Assembly: GCF_025264665.1 (NCBI RefSeq) | Contig: NZ_CP073697.1 | Span: forward strand, 3,949,501-4,013,500 | Source: Edaphobacter flagellatus | GTDB taxonomy: Bacteria > Acidobacteriota > Terriglobia > Terriglobales > Acidobacteriaceae | Direction: 5' to 3' | Length of the DNA stretch: 64,000 nucleotides | Shown here: one piece after another, positions 54,606 through 62,412 of the stretch | Layout of the letters: each line of letters starts with the position of its first letter | Position numbering within the stretch: the first letter of the stretch is position 1 | The notes under the pieces: generated by a model | The model's database searches: none | Told to the model about the DNA's origin: nothing | The model's input: only the letters and a program-made list of their open reading frames with translations | Program-made: the position numbers and the translations under genes

Positions 54606-56801
54606 ATGGATGCTCGCGCGCTGCTGCGACATAGAACCCGTCGTGTGTTTTTGCCCCTTGGCTGCGCAACTCTTGCGCTGGCAGTACTTGCAGGTTGCAG
54701 TGGAGGCGGCGGCACGAGTTCGACCCCCACGCCCCCGGCAGTCACCGTAACCGTTTCCGGCAACAGCCAGGCGCGTATCGGAACCACCGTTCAATACACC
54801 GCCACCGTCGCCAACAACCCCAACACAACCGTCACCTGGCAAGTCAACGGAGTCGCAGGCGGAGCCACTGCTACAGGAACCATTTCCGCCTCCGGCCTCT
54901 ACACGCCTCCCACAGCTCTTCCCAATCCAAACACCGTCACCATTACCGCTATTAGCCAGGCCGTATCCACCGCTTCCGGATCGCTCACCGCAACCTTGCT
55001 CAATCCGCAGCCCACCGTCACGAATGCAACCGTAGCAGTCTCCGGCTCTACCGACACCATCACCGTCAACGGCACAAACTTCGTCAGTGGAGCCCAGGTT
55101 CAGTTGCAAGGCCAGACCTTCAACGCAACAATTAACTCCTCGACACAGCTCACCGCAACGGCCTCGCTCTCTCTGCCCGCAGGAACGACGACGATTCCCA
55201 TCACCGTCATCAACCCCAATCCGGGAAGCATCGCCTCGTCGTCTTTCAACGCGCTCGTCACCACCCCGGCCAGTATCACGGCTGCGGCACGCCTGCTGGA
55301 TCAGGCTACGTTCGGGCCGACGCTCACCGACATCCAGCACGTCGAATCCGTCGGCATTGCCGGATACCTCAACGAGCAGTTCAACACCGCGCCGACGACG
55401 CTCCCGCTCATCGCAGCCACGCCACCCACACCCTGCGCAACCAATCTCGTCCCCTGTCTTCAGTCCGAGTGGTGGCAAGCGACGCTCACGGCGCCCGACC
55501 AGCTTCGTCAGCGCGTTGCCTTCGCACTCGCCGAAATGTTTGTCGTCTCCACCAACTCCGTCAACTCGCGCGCCGTCGTCGCCTTCCAGAACACGCTCGT
55601 CAATGATGCCTTCGGCAACTTCTCCACCATCATGAAGGACGTCACCCTTTCGCCCGCCATGGGTGCCTACCTCAACATGCTCAACAGCAACAAGCCCGGC
55701 ACCGTGAACGGCGTCCCGCAGATCGCCAATGAGAACTACGCACGCGAACTCATGCAGCTGTTCACCATGGGGCTCGTGCTTCTCAACCCCGACGGCACGG
55801 CGCAGCTCGATTCTTCTGGCAACACGATCCCGACCTACACGCAGGCGCAGGTCCAGGCCTTCGCCCGCGCCTACACCGGATGGACCTATGCCAACGCCGA
55901 CGGAAGCGCGCCATCCAAATTCCCTAACGGCACAGCGAACTACACCATGCCGATGGCTGCCGTCGACGCCAATCACGACACCACCGCAAAAATTCTCCTC
56001 AACGGAACTACGCTCCCCGCGGGCCAAACTTCCGCACAGGATCTCGATGGCGCACTCGCCAACATCTTCGCGCATCCCAATGTCGGCCCCTTCGTCTGTA
56101 AGCAACTCATCCAGCACCTCGTCGCCAGTAATCCAAGCCCGGCATATGTCCAGCGCGTCGCCGCTGTCTTTGCCAACAACGGCAATAACGTTCGTGGAGA
56201 TATGAAAGCCGTCATCACCGCCATCCTGACGGATACTGAGGCCCGCGCCGGTGACACGAATGCTACAGCCGAAGGCGGACATCTTCGCGAACCCATGCTC
56301 TGGCTCACCAATATGGTTCGCGGCCTGGGCTTCGTCAACAATGACGCCAAGGCAGGCAACGACGTCATCGCCAACGCCTCTTACAACACGCTCGGCAACT
56401 ACACATCTTCGCTCAGCGAGCGGCCCTACGCCTCACCCTCTGTCTTCAACTTCTTCCCGCCCGACTACGTCATTCCGAGCACAACCACCAATGCCCCCGA
56501 GTTTTCGCTGGAGAACACTGCCAGCGCCGTCCTTCGGCTCTCTTTGGCTAATACCGTCGTCTTCAATAAAATCAGCGGATTCACCGTCGACCTTTCCGCC
56601 ACCAGCCCGCTCGGGGCCATGGCGTCGAACCCCGGCAATCTCGTCGACGCCCTCGGCATGCTCTTCATGCACAGCCAGATGTCCACGCAGATGCGTACCG
56701 CCATCGTCAATCACATCTCTACCTTCACCGATCCGGCACAACGTGTTCGCGTAGCCACTTATCTCGTCATCACGTCATCGCAGTACAAGATTCTGCACTA
56801 A
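54606..56801 (+). CDS. DUF1800 lipoprotein
   Basis: 731 residues. Signal peptide with lipobox LAGC, so a probable lipoprotein, then a Ser/Thr/Pro linker, two Ig-like beta domains (about 40-210: VTVSGNSQARIGTTVQYTATV; TNATVAVSGSTDTITVNGTNF) and the DUF1800 domain from about 225 (AARLLDQATFGPTLTDIQHV, LRQRVAFALAEMFVV, NENYARELMQLFTMGL, FARAYTGW, HLREPMLWL). GTG at 54600 is an alternative start but too near the ribosome binding site. Directly followed by its usual partner DUF1501; both are exported. Molecular function is unknown. Confidence 0.87.
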   Translation: MDARALLRHRTRRVFLPLGCATLALAVLAGCSGGGGTSSTPTPPAVTVTVSGNSQARIGTTVQYTATVANNPNTTVTWQVNGVAGGATATGTISASGLYTPPTALPNPNTVTITAISQAVSTASGSLTATLLNPQPTVTNATVAVSGSTDTITVNGTNFVSGAQVQLQGQTFNATINSSTQLTATASLSLPAGTTTIPITVINPNPGSIASSSFNALVTTPASITAAARLLDQATFGPTLTDIQHVESVGIAGYLNEQFNTAPTTLPLIAATPPTPCATNLVPCLQSEWWQATLTAPDQLRQRVAFALAEMFVVSTNSVNSRAVVAFQNTLVNDAFGNFSTIMKDVTLSPAMGAYLNMLNSNKPGTVNGVPQIANENYARELMQLFTMGLVLLNPDGTAQLDSSGNTIPTYTQAQVQAFARAYTGWTYANADGSAPSKFPNGTANYTMPMAAVDANHDTTAKILLNGTTLPAGQTSAQDLDGALANIFAHPNVGPFVCKQLIQHLVASNPSPAYVQRVAAVFANNGNNVRGDMKAVITAILTDTEARAGDTNATAEGGHLREPMLWLTNMVRGLGFVNNDAKAGNDVIANASYNTLGNYTSSLSERPYASPSVFNFFPPDYVIPSTTTNAPEFSLENTASAVLRLSLANTVVFNKISGFTVDLSATSPLGAMASNPGNLVDALGMLFMHSQMSTQMRTAIVNHISTFTDPAQRVRVATYLVITSSQYKILH

Positions 56802-56817
56802 AGAGGAGACTCGAAGA

Positions 56818-58158
56818 ATGCGCCCCAATCGTCGTAGCTTTATCCGGTGTGCCTCACTGGCCGCGGCAGGCAATGTCCTCGGCCTGCGTCCCTTCGGAGC
56901 CCTCAATGCCCTCGCGCAGTCCGCGACCGATTACAAGGCGCTCGTCTGCGTCTTCCTTTACGGCGGCAACGATGCCAACAACACTTTCATCCCTTACGAC
57001 ACGGCTGGATACAACAGCTACGCCAACATACGTGGCCCTCTGGCCATCGCGCAGAACCAGCTTCTTCCTCTCACGCCGCTTCCCAACTTCGCCCTCAATC
57101 CCAACCTTCCCGACCTCCAGACGCTGTTCAACAACAAGAACGCCGCCATCGTCGCGAACGTCGGCACACTCGTCGCTCCAACGACGAAGGCGCAGTATCA
57201 GGCGAACCAGTCTCTCCCCAGCAATCTCTTTTCGCATCCCGACCAGCAGCTCGAATGGCAAAACGCATCGCAGTCTGCTGCTGCGCCTACCGGCTGGGCC
57301 GGACGCATCGCCGACACGCTCAACACCTCCTACAACCCCAACGGCCAGGTTCCGATGATCACCTCCGTTGCAGGAGACACCCTCTTCTGCAATGGCAGCG
57401 CAAGCACGCCCGTATCCGTCAGCCCCGGCAATCTCGGCGCCGCCGCATGTTCAGAGAGCACCACCGAGTGCGGCGCCCGTCTCGCCACTGCGCAGGCGCT
57501 ACTTTCCTTCGACACCGGCCTTACCCTGGTTCAAGCCGATGACACCATCACCTCGAACGCTTACAACTACTCCAAGATCCTCACTGCAGCCACGTCATCC
57601 GTTCCCAAATTGCAGACAGTTTTTCCGGCAAATAACGGATTGGCCGCCCAGCTCGCACAGATCGCGCAGATCATCCAGGTGCGTGCGGCCCTCGGAGTCA
57701 GCCGGCAGATCTTTTTCGCGGGTATAGGCAACTTCGACACGCACTCCGACCAGATCGCGCAACAGAGCGCCCTGCTTGCTCAAATCAGCCCGGCCCTGGC
57801 CGCCTTCTATCAGGCCACACAGGAGCTCGGCGTCGCCAGCAACGTCACCACCTTCACCATGTCCGACTTCAGCCGTACCTACCAGCCGAACTCCAACACT
57901 GGTTCCGACCACGCCTGGGGCTCGCATCATTTCGTCATCGGCGGTGCCGTCAAGGGAGGCCAGATGTACGGAACCTTCCCCACGCTCGCCCTCGGCGGCC
58001 CCGACGACTCCGGCTCCAACGGACGCTGGGTGCCCACTACCGGTTCCATGCAATACGCCGCCACGCTGGCCCAGTGGTTCGGCGTCAGCGCCGCTCAACT
58101 GCCGGCCATCTTCCCCAACATCGGCAGCTTCGCCACCAACAATCTGGGTTTCGTATAG
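56818..58158 (+). CDS. DUF1501 protein, Tat-exported
   Basis: 446 residues. Tat signal PNRRSFIRCASLAAAG with cleavage near ALA-QS, then a DUF1501 (alkaline-phosphatase-fold-related) domain: LVCVFLYGGNDANNTFIPYD near the N-terminus, GNFDTHSDQIAQQSALLAQI, VTTFTMSDFSRTYQPNSNTGSDHAWGSHHFVIGG. It starts 16 bases after DUF1800. The pair is widespread in Acidobacteria, Planctomycetes and Proteobacteria and always co-encoded; activity is not established. Confidence 0.88.
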   Translation: MRPNRRSFIRCASLAAAGNVLGLRPFGALNALAQSATDYKALVCVFLYGGNDANNTFIPYDTAGYNSYANIRGPLAIAQNQLLPLTPLPNFALNPNLPDLQTLFNNKNAAIVANVGTLVAPTTKAQYQANQSLPSNLFSHPDQQLEWQNASQSAAAPTGWAGRIADTLNTSYNPNGQVPMITSVAGDTLFCNGSASTPVSVSPGNLGAAACSESTTECGARLATAQALLSFDTGLTLVQADDTITSNAYNYSKILTAATSSVPKLQTVFPANNGLAAQLAQIAQIIQVRAALGVSRQIFFAGIGNFDTHSDQIAQQSALLAQISPALAAFYQATQELGVASNVTTFTMSDFSRTYQPNSNTGSDHAWGSHHFVIGGAVKGGQMYGTFPTLALGGPDDSGSNGRWVPTTGSMQYAATLAQWFGVSAAQLPAIFPNIGSFATNNLGFV

Positions 58159-58218
58159 TCGATTTCCACAGCAGTTTTCTTGACATGCCTGATACCCTTA
58201 ATAAAGAGAGAAATGCAG

Positions 58219-58248
58219 TAAGCCCGGCTTCGCTTAGCCGGGCTTTGC
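58219..58248 (+). terminator. Rho-independent terminator of DUF1800-DUF1501
   Basis: AAGCCCGGCT (58220-58229) and AGCCGGGCTT (58236-58245) with a 6-base loop, 62 bases after the DUF1501 stop. Confidence 0.82.
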
Positions 58249-58284
58249 TATTGCCGCCAAAACAGGTAACCAGGGTAACCGTCG

Positions 58285-58335
58285 CTGTAAGCCTTGCTTT
58301 TCGAATACTTTGCACAAAAACAATACCGGGGGCGA
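58285..58335 (-). repeat. Short dispersed intergenic repeat, copy B
   Basis: On the minus strand: CGCCCCCGGTATTG, TTTTTGTGCAAAGT (58307-58320), then ATTCGAAAAGCAAGG. It matches copy A at 12952 in order and in an exact 14-base core, and lies in a non-coding gap behind a terminator. Confidence 0.5.
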
Positions 58336-58363
58336 CCGGTTCTGACAGGGTGAGGTAGAGATC

Positions 58364-59119
58364 ATGCAACACCGCATTATCGGCACCACGATGCCCGTTC
58401 TTGAGTTCGCGCTCGACCACAACGATGCCATCATCTCCGAAGCTGGAGAGCTCTCCTGGATGAGCCAGTCCATTCAGATGACCACGCACACGCAGCACGC
58501 TGGCGGTGGCGGTTTGCTCGGCGCACTCAAGCGTGTCGCTGGCGGCGGCTCCCTCTTTATGACCGAGTACCGCGCCTACGGCGCACCCGGCACTGTCGCC
58601 TTCGCAACGCGCGTCCCCGGCCACATCGTCCCCGTCGAGGTCGGGCAGGGACACGAATACATGATTCACCGCCACGGCTTCCTTTGCGCGACAGAAGGCA
58701 TCGCGCTCGGCGTCGGCTTCCAGCAGTCGCTTGGCGCAGGTATCTTCGGTGGCGATGGCTTCCTCCTGCAGAAGGTCTATGGGCAGGGAATAGCCTGGCT
58801 GGAGCTCTCCGGCGAGGTCATCGTTAAAGACCTTGCCCCAGGTGAGACCCTTCGCGTCCACCCCGGCCACGTCGGAGCCTTCCATGCGAACGTCGCCTTC
58901 CAGATTCAGCGTGTTCCCGGTATCCGTAACATGATCTTTGGTGGCGACGGCGTGTTCCTCGCCGCACTCACAGGCCCAGGGCGTGTCTGGCTGCAGACAC
59001 TTCCCATTCAGCGCCTTGCCCATCAGCTTCAGGAATACATGAAGGTCGAACGCGTCGAGCAGCAAACGGGAGCAGGTGTCGTCGGCGGTGTCATCGGCTC
59101 TGTTCTCAAGGGTTTATAG
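58364..59119 (+). CDS. AIM24/TIGR00266-family protein
   Basis: 251 residues, double-stranded beta-helix-like fold of the AIM24 family: QHRIIGTTMPVLEFAL at the N-terminus, EAGELSWMS, GGGLLGALKRVAGGGSLFMTEY, and a glycine-rich C-terminus (TGAGVVGGVIGSVLKGL). Cytoplasmic, function unknown; the yeast relative is a mitochondrial inner-membrane organiser. It stands alone between the DUF1501 gene and a two-component system. Confidence 0.88.
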   Translation: MQHRIIGTTMPVLEFALDHNDAIISEAGELSWMSQSIQMTTHTQHAGGGGLLGALKRVAGGGSLFMTEYRAYGAPGTVAFATRVPGHIVPVEVGQGHEYMIHRHGFLCATEGIALGVGFQQSLGAGIFGGDGFLLQKVYGQGIAWLELSGEVIVKDLAPGETLRVHPGHVGAFHANVAFQIQRVPGIRNMIFGGDGVFLAALTGPGRVWLQTLPIQRLAHQLQEYMKVERVEQQTGAGVVGGVIGSVLKGL

Positions 59120-59156
59120 CGAAGAATAGTTGGCAAGGTTCAGTGGAGATTAAGCC

Positions 59157-59182
59157 CAACCTGAGAAAATAATCTCAGGTTG
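59157..59182 (+). promoter_or_regulatory. 10-bp perfect inverted repeat 5 bases before the response regulator
   Basis: CAACCTGAGA (59157-59166) and TCTCAGGTTG (59173-59182), spacer AAATAA. The right arm contains the only AGG that could serve as ribosome binding site for the ATG at 59187. As DNA it may be an autoregulatory site; as RNA a hairpin that hides the start. Confidence 0.6.
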
Positions 59183-59186
59183 ATCT

Positions 59187-59870
59187 ATGCGTGTACTTCT
59201 TGTCGAAGACGAACAGCGTCTCACTGAAAATATCGTGGCAGCATTGCGGGAAGTAGGCTTCGCCGTCGATTTCGCACTCGATGGAACCACTGGCTCTCAC
59301 CTCGCCGAGCAAGGTGTCTACGATGCGATCATTCTCGATCTGATGCTGCCGGGCAAAAGCGGCCAGAAGATCCTGCAGGATCTCCGCCGCAAAAAACTTC
59401 ACAGCCCCGTTCTGATCCTGACGGCTCAGGAAGGCAAAGAATCAATCGTAGAGCTTCTGAATGCTGGCGCGGACGATTATCTGAGCAAGCCATTTGATCT
59501 GGGCGAGTTGATTGCAAGAGTCAAAGCCCTGATTCGCAGAGCGAAAGGCGTTGCGACTCCTGTTCTCACCATCTCCGACGTCCAGATCAATACTGTTCAG
59601 CAAACCGTACGAAGAAAGGATCAACTCATCGATCTTTCGCCGACCGAGTACCGCATTCTGGAATATCTCTGTCATCGACCGCGCGCCGTCGTCTCAAAGC
59701 AGGAGCTTCTCGAACACCTGTACGACTTCGATTGGGAACATCACTCCAACGTGATTGAAGCGCACATCTCCAACCTGCGCAGAAAGCTGAATATCACAGG
59801 AACAGAAGAGCTGATCGAAACATTGCGGCATCGAGGTTATCGCCTCCGCGAGGAGCCGGCCGAAGCATGA
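59187..59870 (+). CDS. OmpR-family response regulator (PmrA/QseB-like)
   Basis: 227 residues. Receiver with acidic pocket in VLLVEDEQ, phosphoacceptor Asp51 in IILDLMLPGKSG and Lys in YLSKPFDLGEL; winged-helix output domain with LSPTEYRILEYLCHRPRAVVSKQELLEHLYD and the recognition helix SNVIEAHISNLRRKL. Overlaps the kinase gene by four bases. It probably regulates itself through the inverted repeat just upstream. Confidence 0.93.
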   Translation: MRVLLVEDEQRLTENIVAALREVGFAVDFALDGTTGSHLAEQGVYDAIILDLMLPGKSGQKILQDLRRKKLHSPVLILTAQEGKESIVELLNAGADDYLSKPFDLGELIARVKALIRRAKGVATPVLTISDVQINTVQQTVRRKDQLIDLSPTEYRILEYLCHRPRAVVSKQELLEHLYDFDWEHHSNVIEAHISNLRRKLNITGTEELIETLRHRGYRLREEPAEA

Positions 59871-61300
59871 GTGCCTCGGTCTCCATCACGCGCCGGCTGA
59901 TCCTTACTGTTCTCTTGTTGGAGCTACTTACAGCACTCGCATTGATCGGGGCCATCATTGTCCACGAGCGCCATGTCGAGCTGACGGCCTTCGATGCCAA
60001 TCTGCGAGGAACCGCGCAGACTCTGATGGGAGCTGTGCAGGATGCGGAAGATGTAGACGATAATGTGATGCTCGATCTCAGCGATATTCACCTGGCTCGA
60101 CATGCCATCTTTCTAGTCGAAGAGGATGGTGGAAAGGTTCTTGGATCAAGCGGTAAGGTCCCCGATTTCGATCGATCGTTAACGGGTCCGGAAATCCAGA
60201 ATAAACGCGTGGACGGTCATGCCTATCGGTTCTACAGCTTTCGAGGCGTCCGAGTCATCGATCCAGGAAAACCTAATGGCGGAACGCGTCACGACATCCG
60301 GATTTTCTATGGAATGCCGGTAGACCATGTGTGGCATGAGGTGCTGGAGTCAGTCCGCTTTTTCGCAGCGGCGACAGCCATCCTCATCGGCATGACAGCG
60401 ATTGTCCTGGCATGGCTCATTCGTCGCGGGTTGCGGCCAATCTATGAACTGGCTCACGAAGCCGAACGTCTTAGTGCAGCAGACTGGCAATTCAATGCTC
60501 CTGAAAGCGCCAAGCAGACGGTTGAACTGCGTCCGCTTTCTGCAGCGCTTGAGGCGGCTCTCTTGCGTGTTCAGCAATCCTTTGAGCAGCAACGACGCTT
60601 CACCAGCGATGCAGCACATGAACTGAAGACTGATGTTGCTATCGTGAAATCGTCCCTCCAACTGCTCGCTATGCGTAAGCGTACTGTAGAGGAGTACAGC
60701 CAGGGGCTGGCTTTGAGCCTGGACGACTTCACGCGGTTGGAGACAACAGTCCAAAGACTGCTTACCCTGGCAAGACTGGAGCAGCCAGTAGAGGTGAAGG
60801 GCCAGTCCTGCAGGCTGCGCGATGTGATGGAAGAGGCTCTGCACCAGAGTGCGTCCTTTGCCCAGCTCAAAGATGTGAAGGTGATAAGCGAGCTTTCGGG
60901 CGACGTCAGTATCCCGGTAGATAGTCGTGACGCATTGCTTTTATGCTCGAACATTCTCGTCAACGCTTTGCAGCACAGCATGCAGGGCGGAGAGGTTCGA
61001 GTTGCCTTGAGAGCATTGAACCAGCAAGTCCAGTTCGTTATAGAAGATGCAGGTGAAGGCATTACTGAAGAGGACAGGCCACATCTCTTCGAGCCCTTTT
61101 ATCGTGGCGATCCTTCTCGAAGCCGCAAAAGCGGGGGGACAGGGTTAGGCCTCGCTATCTGTAAAGCGATCTGTGATCGGGTGAATGGGACGATCGAGAT
61201 TTCGAATCGTGTGCCCCATGGTGCTTCGGTCGTAGTAACGCTCCCCGTATGCGCGCACATGGCTGAACCGGTTACTTCAGCTTCAATTAAGGAAGGATAG
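59867..61300 (+). CDS. OmpR-system sensor histidine kinase
   Basis: 477 residues. Membrane helix near 12-32, periplasmic sensor of about 130 residues, second helix near 165-188, HAMP-like linker, HisKA with His251 in SDAAHELKTDVAIVKSSLQL, and a complete ATPase domain (NILVNALQHSMQGG, EDAGEGITEEDRPHLFEPFYRG, GGTGLGLAICKAICDRV). The H-box has Asp where HELRTPL-type kinases have Pro. Signal unknown; the linked YncE propeller and RND pump genes suggest envelope or drug/metal stress. Confidence 0.92.
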   Translation: MSASVSITRRLILTVLLLELLTALALIGAIIVHERHVELTAFDANLRGTAQTLMGAVQDAEDVDDNVMLDLSDIHLARHAIFLVEEDGGKVLGSSGKVPDFDRSLTGPEIQNKRVDGHAYRFYSFRGVRVIDPGKPNGGTRHDIRIFYGMPVDHVWHEVLESVRFFAAATAILIGMTAIVLAWLIRRGLRPIYELAHEAERLSAADWQFNAPESAKQTVELRPLSAALEAALLRVQQSFEQQRRFTSDAAHELKTDVAIVKSSLQLLAMRKRTVEEYSQGLALSLDDFTRLETTVQRLLTLARLEQPVEVKGQSCRLRDVMEEALHQSASFAQLKDVKVISELSGDVSIPVDSRDALLLCSNILVNALQHSMQGGEVRVALRALNQQVQFVIEDAGEGITEEDRPHLFEPFYRGDPSRSRKSGGTGLGLAICKAICDRVNGTIEISNRVPHGASVVVTLPVCAHMAEPVTSASIKEG

Positions 61301-61349
61301 GAGAGACTAGGATGGCCGGCTCGATGCCGAGTTTATACGGGAGTCTCTC
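61301..61349 (+). promoter_or_regulatory. Inverted repeat framing the kinase-yncE gap
   Basis: GAGAGACT begins immediately after the kinase stop (61301-61308) and AGTCTCTC ends immediately before the propeller ATG (61342-61349). The right arm overlaps the GGGAG ribosome binding site, and the loop can form a smaller CGGC/GCCG stem. Could make translation of the third gene dependent on ribosomes finishing the second. Confidence 0.45.
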
Positions 61350-62363
61350 ATGCGCTTATATCGAGGATGGATCGTCGCAGCTGTCTGCTCCTTCGCAACA
61401 TTTGCAACCGCGCAAAATTATCACATCGCAGACCACTGGAAGATTGGTGGACAAGGCGGCTGGGACTATCTACTGAGTGATGATGCAGCTCATCGGCTGT
61501 ATATCACTCACAACTCGCGCATAGAAGTCGTCGATACTACAACGGGAAAAGTGATTGGCGCCGTCACCGGACTAAAGAGTACACACGGCGTAGCACTGAA
61601 CCCGGACGGCAGAACAGGCTACGCCAGCGATGGGGCAGGGAATGCGATCGTCGTTTTCAATCGTGCAGACTTCTCTGTAACAGCTACTGTTTCCGCAGGT
61701 TCGAATCCTGACGGCATCACCTATGAACCGTCGACGAAGACGGTATGGGCCTTCAACGGGCGCAGCAAAGATATATCCATCATGGATACGACCACCAATA
61801 AGGTGGTTGCCACGGTGCCGTTACCCGGCAAGCCGGAGTTTCCGCAGGTTGATGGGCATGGATCTGTGTATGTAAATATCGAAGATAAAAATGCCATCGT
61901 AAAGCTGGACGCATCTTCAAAGAAGATCGTGGACACTTGGCAGTTGCAGGGTTGCGATTCTCCCTCCGGAATGGCGATTGACCGAGTGAAGCACAGGCTC
62001 TTTTCCGTCTGCGATGGAGACAAGATGGCGGTCCTCGACTATCAGTCTGGCAAGCTACTTGGCTTGGCTGCGATTGGTGATTCTCCCGATGCTGCTGGGT
62101 TTGATACAAAGCATGAGCTGGCTTTTTCTTCCAATGGAGAGGGAACGCTTACGGTTGTCTCTGCAGGCAAGCCAGGCTTTCCTACAACACAAGCGCTGAA
62201 GACCGCAAGAGGTGCTCGCACAATGGCTTTGGATGCCGTTACCGGGCGAGTTTATCTGGTTACAGCGCAGTTTGGTCCAGCACCTGCTGCTACGCCCTCA
62301 GCGCCTCGGCCACGCCCGTCAATACTTCCGGATACCTTTGAAGTGATCGTTGTAGAGCGGTAA
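61350..62363 (+). CDS. Exported YncE-like beta-propeller protein
   Basis: 337 residues with a signal peptide (cleavage near ATA-QN) and YncE/YVTN-type repeats: HRLYITHNSRIEVVDTTTGKVIGAV, GYASDGAGNAIVVFNRADFSV, TVWAFNGRSKDISIMDTTTNKVVATV. Probably a seven-bladed periplasmic propeller binding protein or small ligand. It lies 49 bases after the kinase gene and may be cotranscribed. Function unknown. Confidence 0.8.
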   Translation: MRLYRGWIVAAVCSFATFATAQNYHIADHWKIGGQGGWDYLLSDDAAHRLYITHNSRIEVVDTTTGKVIGAVTGLKSTHGVALNPDGRTGYASDGAGNAIVVFNRADFSVTATVSAGSNPDGITYEPSTKTVWAFNGRSKDISIMDTTTNKVVATVPLPGKPEFPQVDGHGSVYVNIEDKNAIVKLDASSKKIVDTWQLQGCDSPSGMAIDRVKHRLFSVCDGDKMAVLDYQSGKLLGLAAIGDSPDAAGFDTKHELAFSSNGEGTLTVVSAGKPGFPTTQALKTARGARTMALDAVTGRVYLVTAQFGPAPAATPSAPRPRPSILPDTFEVIVVER

Positions 62364-62380
62364 TCCAGCGAGTGAGTGAA

Positions 62381-62412
62381 GGGCTGGCGTTCAGTTGAGC
62401 GCCAGCCCTTTT
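62381..62412 (+). terminator. Rho-independent terminator of the yncE operon
   Basis: GGGCTGGCG (62381-62389) and CGCCAGCCC (62400-62408) followed by TTTT; the T run reaches into the stop codon of the convergent RND gene. Confidence 0.88.

Noticed and set aside
54582..56282. 566-codon Gly/Arg/Val-rich open frame on the minus strand
   Set aside because: Antisense to DUF1800; low-complexity composition is a by-product of the coding strand's Thr/Pro/Ala-rich codons.
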